Of a DNA stretch of 64,000 nt, positions 56,640 to 64,000 are shown piece after piece. Location: NCBI GenBank assembly GCA_948146395.1, contig OX411547.1, forward strand, positions 63,555,610 to 63,619,609. The letters run 5' to 3'. The stretch comes from Fragum whitleyi (Eukaryota > Mollusca > Bivalvia > Cardiida > Cardiidae). The notes under the pieces are model-generated. The model was given only the letters and a program-made list of their open reading frames with translations. It made no database searches and had not been told where the DNA came from. The translations under genes were made by a program, and so were the position numbers. Position 1 is the first letter of the stretch. Each line of letters starts with the position of its first letter.

Positions 56640-58509
56640 GGATATTGCTGAGGAGGAAATTACATAATACAAAGTGAAAGTAGGACCAGGGCATTTCTTT
56701 CATGTTCCTTAGAAACGGCCGATCAGAAAACGGGTCCATTGATTTTCGAGTATCGTTCTAAGATTTCATAGTTGAAAAAAGGAAACGACCATATTTATGG
56801 AACAATCAAACCATTTTATGACCGAAACACAATTTTGCATAACATTTTGAAGAACATCCAAGGAGCATGTGCAATGTTCTAGTGTCATTATTCCGTTCAT
56901 TTCGGAATTATGTCAAAGATTCACGAAGAAAAAAAGCCAAGCCCTGGCGGGTCCATAATTATTGATCAATAAGAGCTCACTTTCAGAAAAGGGTCACCTC
57001 AAAAGTATATACGCAAAATTTCATTGAAAGTTACCCAGTGGCTTTGTGGGGATATGTTATTCGAAAATTTCACACAGAAAAAAGCCCGTCCTGTCCCCGG
57101 CAAATCAAAATTGCAAGTACTGTTTTTTGGAAAAGGTCACCAAAGGAACATTTTTGCGAAAGTTTCATTTCAATTTGTCACGTTTGCAAGGGGATGTCAT
57201 CAAAAGATTTCAAGGGTAGCTCAAGGAACATTATAGCGATGTTTTCATGAAATTAATACATTACCTTAGAAAAAGAAGCCATTCAAATATTTCATGATAA
57301 ATATAACCCCCCTGCCACGCAGATACTCGCCCATACTTATGGGCTTATCATGATATCGCAAACATTTTTGTAAAGGGTCACGAAGAGATTTTTTTCAAAC
57401 TTTCCTTAAAATCTGCACGGTTGTCTAGGAAATAATGTTCTCCGATTTCATGTTGAAAAAATGCCTTGCCCTGGTAGTGCATATCAATGGATCACAGGAA
57501 TTTTGCTTTCAGAGCGTGACCGAAGGGAAATTCTCGCAAAAACTTCATTAAAATTAGACTTGCGGTTCAGGAGAGAGTTTAAGAAAGTAAACGACAAACA
57601 ATAGACTCACTGTGATCCTTAAAGCCCCAATTGAGCACGTTGTGCTTATAAGAGCTTAAATGACGAATAAAACTATCTTTTATAAATATCAAAAATAATA
57701 TTAAACCTATAATCACCCCCCGTGTAATGGTCTCGTGAAGAAAACTATGAAACAATCTCGAGCCTTGAAGTTATGAATGAAATGCAATGTACAATTGAGG
57801 CTATAATATATTATAGAAAATAAAAGTAAACAGAATATCACCTGTCGGTGCAAGCGCTCAACTGCAGATACTTTACTTGTTAACATTTGCACGTGTTTGA
57901 GTATTATGAAAATTTAAAAACAAATTGAAGGGGAAGAGGCCATTTGAACTTCTGCTGTGACCTTCACCTTCAGGATATGCATTTGGAAACAGTATAAATA
58001 ACTCATTCTTGGAAAGATGTGTACATGTATTAAATATTATAAAAAGAGGATCATAGTCTGCAGAGATATAGAAAAGGTCAAACTTTGACTTTTGACCTTC
58101 TGATGTGAACTTCCCCTTTAGGTTCAGCTCCTTTATCTAGCAATCATTTCCTCTTTTAAAGATGTGTATCTCTATGAAAATTGGAACGTAGACTGCTGAG
58201 ATATAGGCTAGGTTCACGAAAATCTAAGGAAAAAAAGATTCTTCCCCTGAACCACTAGCCCAATCAAGCTGTACTTTGGTAGGGATGTTCTTTGGATGAA
58301 ACTCTACTAGAATTGTTAAACGTTTATAATTCTATCGAAATCATATCAAGAGCTAGGACTCACGCCAAACTGCAGATAAATTAATAGAAATATTAATCGC
58401 AGGTAAAAAAAACAACAAAAACCATCAAACCTTTTGCCGTCAGCAGCTGGGCTAACTCTGCTTCCTTGCTGATCGTGTCCACTTCTTTTTCCTTCATTAC
58501 CTGTGAGTA
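56640..58509. repeat. Degenerate dispersed repeats
   Basis: 56930-57650 holds repeated AAAAGGGTCACC / AAGGTCACCAAAGGAACAT and TTTCATTGAAATT-type motifs. 57940-58240 holds GACCTTCACCTTCAGG and TTTGACTTTTGACCTTC motifs. No supported gene. Confidence 0.5.
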
Positions 58510-59866
58510 ATTGAACAAGAGGACCAAGATGGTCCTTGATCATTAACCCGAGTCTCTTTGACCCCTTGGACATCACATCAATTTAGCTTTTTATAAAGGA
58601 GATAATTTCTGCACAAAACCAAGTTTCATAAAGTTTGGGCCAAAATTGTGACCTCTAGAGTTATAACAAGCAAATTATCATTAAGACCCCTTTTCCTGTA
58701 ATATGGCATGGATCTTTCCCATTTTCTATAGGGTTTATTCTTGTGATCTGACCAACATTCCGACCAAGTTTCATGAAGATTGGCTTATATTTGTGGCATC
58801 TAGAGCGTTATCAAGAAAATTGGCATTGAGGCCACTTTCCCCGTGATGTAGCATGGATCCTTCCCATTTTCAATAGGGTTAATCTTTGTGACCTGGCCAG
58901 CATTCTGACCAAGTTTCATTAAGATTAGGACACATTTGTGCCCTTAAGAGTGTAAACAAGAGCAACGCTGGGCGTGGCATATTACACCCGCAGCTCAGAA
59001 ATAAATGGGTGATGTTTTAAATTTTTATTGATCCTTAGGATGTATTTTCTAGCAAACAGTTTCAAGACTATAGGCCTTATAGTTTCAAAGTTGTAGACCG
59101 GTCACGAATTTGCTAACTGAATCGAACAAAGGGCAATAACTCAAAAATTACAAATAGAAGAGTTGTGGTTCTTGCGCTCCGCACACCCTAGCTATTAGAT
59201 CTATACACCTGTGAAGTGTCAAGACCATATGCCTTATAGTTTGAAAGTTATGGACCGGACACGAATTTGTTGACCGACAGACAGACGGACAGACAGACGA
59301 TGCAGACGATAACATAATACGACCCTTCGGACGTAGGCAAAAAATTGTCATTTAGGCCCCTTTTCCCGTGATTTGGCATGAAACCTCCCCATTTTCAATA
59401 GGGTTCACTTGTGATCTGGCCAAACGTCTGATCAAGTTTCATAAAGATTGGGCTATTTTTGTGGTTTCCAGAGTGTAAACAAGAAAATTGCAAATAAGGC
59501 TCCTTTTCCCGTGATATTGCATGGATCTTTCCCAATTTCATTAGGGTCCATCCTTGTGACCTGGCCAACACACTGATCAAGTTTCATAAAGATTAGGCTA
59601 TATTTGTGGTCTCTAGGGTGTGAACTAGAAAATTGTCATTAAGGCCCCTTTTCCCGTGATATGGCATGGATCCTTCCCATTTTCAATAAAATTAATCCTT
59701 GTGACCTGACCAACATTCTTACTAAGTTTCATGAAGACTGGATTACATTTGTGACCTCTAGAGTGTAAACACTAAAATTGTTGACGCCGGACGTCACAGG
59801 ACACACGACGGATATTCAATGATCTCAAAGCTCACTTTGAGCTCTATGTGCTCAGGTGAGCTAAAA
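58510..59866 (-). repeat. GCTCACCTGAG element with ~145-bp tandem array (array 2, inverted)
   Basis: On the minus strand it starts GCTCACCTGAGCACATAGAG at 59866 and carries the same unit as array 1: ACTCTAGAGGTCACAAATG, TTCATGAAGA..TTGGTC and ATGGGAAGGATCC, here as reverse complements. It ends near 58510 with AAGGACCATCTTGGTCCTC. It is split by an insertion at 58961-59340. Confidence 0.85.
58961..59340 (+). repeat. Different repeat inserted in array 2
   Basis: CAAGAGCAACGCTGGGCGTG to ACCCTTCGGACGTAGGC, containing AAAGGGCAATAACTC, two copies of TATGGACCGGACACGAATTT-like sequence and GACAGACAGACGGACAGACA. It separates a unit's GTGTAAACAAG from AAAATTGTCATTTAGGCCCC. Confidence 0.7.
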
Positions 59867-59899
59867 TCTTGCCTGAACAAATGTACGTAAAACATAACT

Positions 59900-60148
59900 G
59901 GGTCGTCATCATAGCACAGTTTGTAGCGCGTCGGACTGCCAACCTTCATGTCCCGGGTTCGATCCTCAACGCTTATCGTCTACTACTTTATGTATCCCAC
60001 TGATAGATTGCTATATAGGGTTGCAGTTGGAGTCTAGGAAAGTATGTAATGGTAGCACTGGTGTGAGAAATACCTTGAATATTTGTAAGGAGCTCTAGTT
60101 GTCGCGATATGACAGGAAGCTTGTTTAAGGTGCCGTAAAATCCCATAA
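59900..60148 (+). mobile_element. tRNA-SINE
   Basis: Head with ATAGCACAGTTTGTAGCGCG and box B GGTTCGATCCTC, then the body (CTAGGAAAGTATGTAATGGT, AGCACTGGTGTGAGAAATAC), ending near GGTGCCGTAAAATCCC. Confidence 0.85.
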
Positions 60149-63095
60149 AAACGAACACAACTTACAAATACCGAAGAATGGGTTGCCTTTTCAAGTCCAA
60201 TGTCATTAAAAGATATATCACATGAAGTATTTAACATTATATAACACAGTATTTTACATTTTACATAATTATATCAATATGACTGCATAAAACACAAATG
60301 ATTCTGTGTTGTAGTCGTACTATGGTCTTTGAGATGAAACCGTTAAGTTGATACTGCTTTGTCTTTTTTAAAACTCTAATCCTTTTCATTTGCCTCCCCT
60401 TGATATTATATTATGAACGTCATTACATGTATACACCACTTAAAATATGATAAGGACGACTCTAAAGATTGCGCTTAACTTTTTTCCTGAGAATGAAAGT
60501 TACAACAACTTCTTCTGATTACGAAAATATGTTCATTTTACATAACGTTTGTGCTTTAAGGTGAAAGTATTAGAAAACTGTGGAAGCGGAGAAGTGGTTT
60601 AAACCTTGTAGAGACAATAATTGCGGAAAACACGGAAAAAGAGGCACACCACCTGAAGAATTCCTTTTTGAATCGCTCTAGTGGAAATCATTGAGGAGAT
60701 GTTATTCCAAGAATTCAAAGTGAAAAAAGCCTCATATACACCCTACCGTGCAAATATTTATGGCAATTTTAAAGTCTCTACAATTGTTGAAAAGAATTAA
60801 CGAGAAAAAATATGGCAAAGTTTCATTGAAATAGTTTTTGGTTTGGGATTTCATTGTGAGAAAAGGCCCAATGATGCAAATTCTATATGAAATCAAAATT
60901 CCACAAATCAAATTTTTATATGGTTCGTCCAGGGACATTCGGAAAGAGACTAATTGAACCTGCCCAATCGATTTGGTAGCGAAAAACCCTTAAGGATTTC
61001 AAAGTAAAGCCCTGTCACGCCTTTTATTAAGGACCCAACACAATTACACATACACGCTTTGAGAAGAGCCGATAAAGGCACATTTCTGCCAAAGTTGGTT
61101 GGACATTTGCCCATTGGCTCTTGAGAGAAGATATTTAAAGATTTCAAAAAATCCCATCCCTTGCAACGTCAATGTTTTTGGGTCAAAAGAAAAAACATCA
61201 CGAACAATTTTTTTTTTAAAAAAAGGATAGCAAAGGAATATTTCTACCAAGTTTTGCAGACATTTGTTCATTTAGTTCTGAGAAGATGTTTTAAGTTCCC
61301 AGGGTTTAAAGCTGTCCAACCTTGCCATATCAATATTTGGGGATCAATCAAAATTTCACGGACAAAGTTTGAGAAGGATAAGTCAAGGAACATTTCTGGG
61401 TTTAAATTCACAAATTGGTTTCTTAGCTGAAGATGGTTTTAGTGTCATAAACTGCCACGCTCTTATTTGGGGATCAATCATATCTTGACGAAAAGCCTTG
61501 AAAACGGTCGCCAAAGAAAAATTCCTGCAAAGTTTGATTGAAATCCGCTCATGGGCTACCACCGAAAGAATGTTTTAAGAATTCTTTCCGACGTACAACG
61601 AACGACTGGGGATCACAAAAGTTCATTTGGAGCTGGCGCACATTGTGCGCAGATTAGTAAAGAGGTTGACGGCACCAACGCAAAACATACTGCGGATAGT
61701 GATCCCAAACGACTTCACTTAAGCAATTGCGATCAGGTGACCTAAGAAACAATTAAAAGAATGATGTAAAATTTCCTTCACCTTAAATTTCTCCCTAAAA
61801 CATAGACAATTAACAACAAATCAACACAGATCTGCCATAAAAAAAGACGCTTAAAAAATCGATTTCAGCAAGAAGAACAAGTTAACCATATCGGTCCCCT
61901 ATTGCTCACATAAGTGTTCGTTTCGACTAAGGTACAATAATATATTTTTTGGACCCTCATCTATGTTTCAGGGAAGAATACTGTTCGAAAATTCCTTTTT
62001 TTTGTTATTTGTGTTTCTTATTTTTGTCATTAAGGCTACTTGTTAATCAAAACACTTGACTTAGGGCTAAAACAAGGTTTTCTGCGGATTGAATTTAAGC
62101 CAAATTTTTGTACCAGATTGAATACATTGATTAATATTATAAATTGTAGCAAATCAAGTTATGATAAGTCTTGAATAAATGATCTTACTTTTTTACCCGG
62201 CATGACAAATTTTAGAACAATACTTAAATATGTTTAATTTTCAGAACAAATTTGAAATTGCCTAAACTGAAATCGAGCATGATTAATTTTTTTTCTAGAT
62301 TTGAAACTTAACATGAGTTATTTTTAGACATACTCAAGACATCATAATGACAAAGAATCTTACCGAAATTGACAAAGATTGGGCTAAAATTTAGGTGCCT
62401 GAATCTTTAATATGAATTTCTTGTTATTTAGTGATTTATTTTTAAAGACCAGAGATAAAATATTTTAGCACTCCTGACCGAAGGGGCCTCAAAGTTAACC
62501 TCAATGTAAACACAACTCCTCTTTTTTTTATAGATACATTTCTATAACAGAATGTCCCTTATCAAGGGGCTTTGTGAAATTAACAGAGGTTTGGTGATAG
62601 CATACAGTATCATGGGAAAAAGTGCTTAATGTCAAACTTATCATTTTTTGTTTACACAACTTCTTCATTTTGCATTGATTGTCATGAAAATTCAACAATT
62701 TTTTCTTGGCTACATCTTTGCCATTCGGTGCAATTATGCGGTGTCATTGAAAAGGGACCTTCAAGTTAATTTCCTTATAAACACATTTCCTTCTTCATTT
62801 ATGGATGTATTTTCATGAAATTTATATTATTGTTATATCTTGAATAGCCTTATCAAAACATAGGCTTTTCAAAGAGTCATAAGAGCAGTATCAGGCCCTC
62901 ATGTTGAAAAATTCCGTTTTCTTTTCACAATTAAACGACCCAACTTGTGACCTCAAGAACATTATTTTCCTCTTAGATGTGACAAAAAATTCTAATCCTT
63001 TTTACAGAGTTTGATCCTTTTTTATCTTGAAATTAAGATGACAAATATTCTGACAAATTTGGTCATGATTGAGCCAAAATTGTGATTTGTCTGTT
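60149..63095. repeat. Gene-free stretch with degenerate dispersed repeats
   Basis: 60590-61745 has recurring motifs such as GAAGATGTTTTAAG, GGGGATCAATCA, AAGGAACATTTCTG and AAGTTTGATTGAAAT, ending CAGGTGACCTAAGAAAC. 62340-63090 has TTGTCATGAAAATT and CTTATCAAGGGGC-type motifs. No protein-coding exon supported. Confidence 0.5.
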
Positions 63096-63272
63096 TGAAT
63101 GGGGTTTAACGCCGCTTTCAACAACGTTTCAGCCATATCCCGGTGGCTGGAGCATCTAACAATTGGTTCCTGGTATTTCTCTCACCAGTACTACCATTAC
63201 CTCCTTTCCTAGCCTCAAGCTGCTATCTCACATAGGTTTACGATTATCAACCCATTGGTGAGAGAGAAAAAG
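63096..63272 (-). mobile_element. tRNA-SINE, 5'-truncated
   Basis: Body only, on the minus strand: CACCAATGGGTTGATAATCG, CTAGGAAAGGAGGTAATGGT and GAAAGCGGCGTTAAACCCC. The tRNA-like head is absent. Confidence 0.82.
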
Positions 63273-64000
63273 TCCCAAACTATAATAATAGCAATCATGT
63301 AATAGAAATCAGGCTTCGAGAGACACATTAAAAATGCGTACAGATGTACTAAATGTAGTTTCTTTGATGTACACATTCGCAATAGCACTAAACAACTATA
63401 TCAATAACTTCTAATCAAATCTCGCAAATGAAGCTGTAGATACGAGGTTTAGATTACTAAATGGTCATTAATTTATTCGAATATCCAATGTACAGGTGAC
63501 TATTGAGTTCACAATTAGTATTACGATAGTAGTGTGATAGTAAAGTTGCTATTGGAATATAATTGCCATAGTCAGAAACTGTTGCAATATTATCACAATA
63601 GGTTATTTTTACAGAAAAAAATATAAGATAATCAATGTTAAAGCGTCATACCTTTTGATAGGCAGTGACTTTTTATTGTTCGAATAAGATGCTGTTTACC
63701 TTATATAATGGCGAGTAAATGATAAAATAAGTTAATTACAGATTTTCCCTAAAAAGAATTAGATTTGACCCCATTCTCTGATAAACATACAGAAAGGCAG
63801 CATTGTTACTAAGTTTATTTTTACTTTCCTTTTTCATGAAAACTATTGTAAACAATCAACAGTCAGCGGAACTTTTACGATATTTATTGACTTCAAAAAA
63901 GGTTATCGAGCTTTTGCTTTTGCAAGGTAAAACAATACGATAAAGCGATAGTACGACCAATTGTAAAAACACTAACCCCATGACGTATAAGTTTGATTTT
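63273..64000. other. Unassigned AT-rich sequence
   Basis: Nothing supported. Confidence 0.4.

Overview
The window is AT-rich animal DNA with spliced genes and very dense short repeats. The repeat repertoire suggests a lophotrochozoan, most likely a bivalve mollusc: GCTCACCTGAG-bounded tandem-repeat elements, 'aagggcaataactcc' arrays, tRNA-derived SINEs and an IN-before-RT Ty3/gypsy element. The species cannot be named from sequence alone. No rRNA, CRISPR array or bacterial-type operon was seen.

Layout. (1) 1-4693, minus strand: the 5' LTR, primer-binding site and an uninterrupted 1,344-codon gag-pol frame of a Ty3/gypsy retrotransposon. Its order is Gag, zinc knuckle, protease, integrase, reverse transcriptase. 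The integrase lies before the RT, the arrangement of the Gmr1-like clade. The element runs off the left edge. (2) 5955-10175, plus strand: the last three coding exons of a SAM-dependent methyltransferase of the Rv2258c-like type, the only cellular gene recognised with confidence. Both internal introns are largely filled by one MITE family. (3) 6.4-46.8 kb: about 27 copies of that MITE. The full length is about 430-440 bp, with TA target duplications and distinguishable left and right terminal repeats. Most copies carry an internal inverted repeat of about 70 nt that resembles a pre-miRNA hairpin. Copies are nested in each other and in a SINE, and some are reduced to 110-165 bp minis. (4) Scattered: a tRNA-headed SINE family, three TTAA-bounded inverted-repeat elements (one a 963-bp fold-back with arms of about 290 bp), a mariner-like MITE and several unrelated fold-back families. 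(5) 46-63 kb: arrays of a roughly 145-bp unit bounded by GCTCACCTGAG, present in both orientations, plus other degenerate dispersed repeats.

Besides the methyltransferase there are only weak hints of genes. Two minus-strand exons, at 52979-53056 and 43766-44129, have good splice sites and compatible phases. A plus-strand exon candidate lies at 49313-49436. None of these matches a family I recognise. Most other open frames are short chance frames or run through repeats.

The main points of biological interest are the intact element with Ty1/copia-like pol order and SCAN-like Gag, and the hairpin-bearing MITE family that packs the methyltransferase introns and ends 20-30 nt before two splice acceptors.
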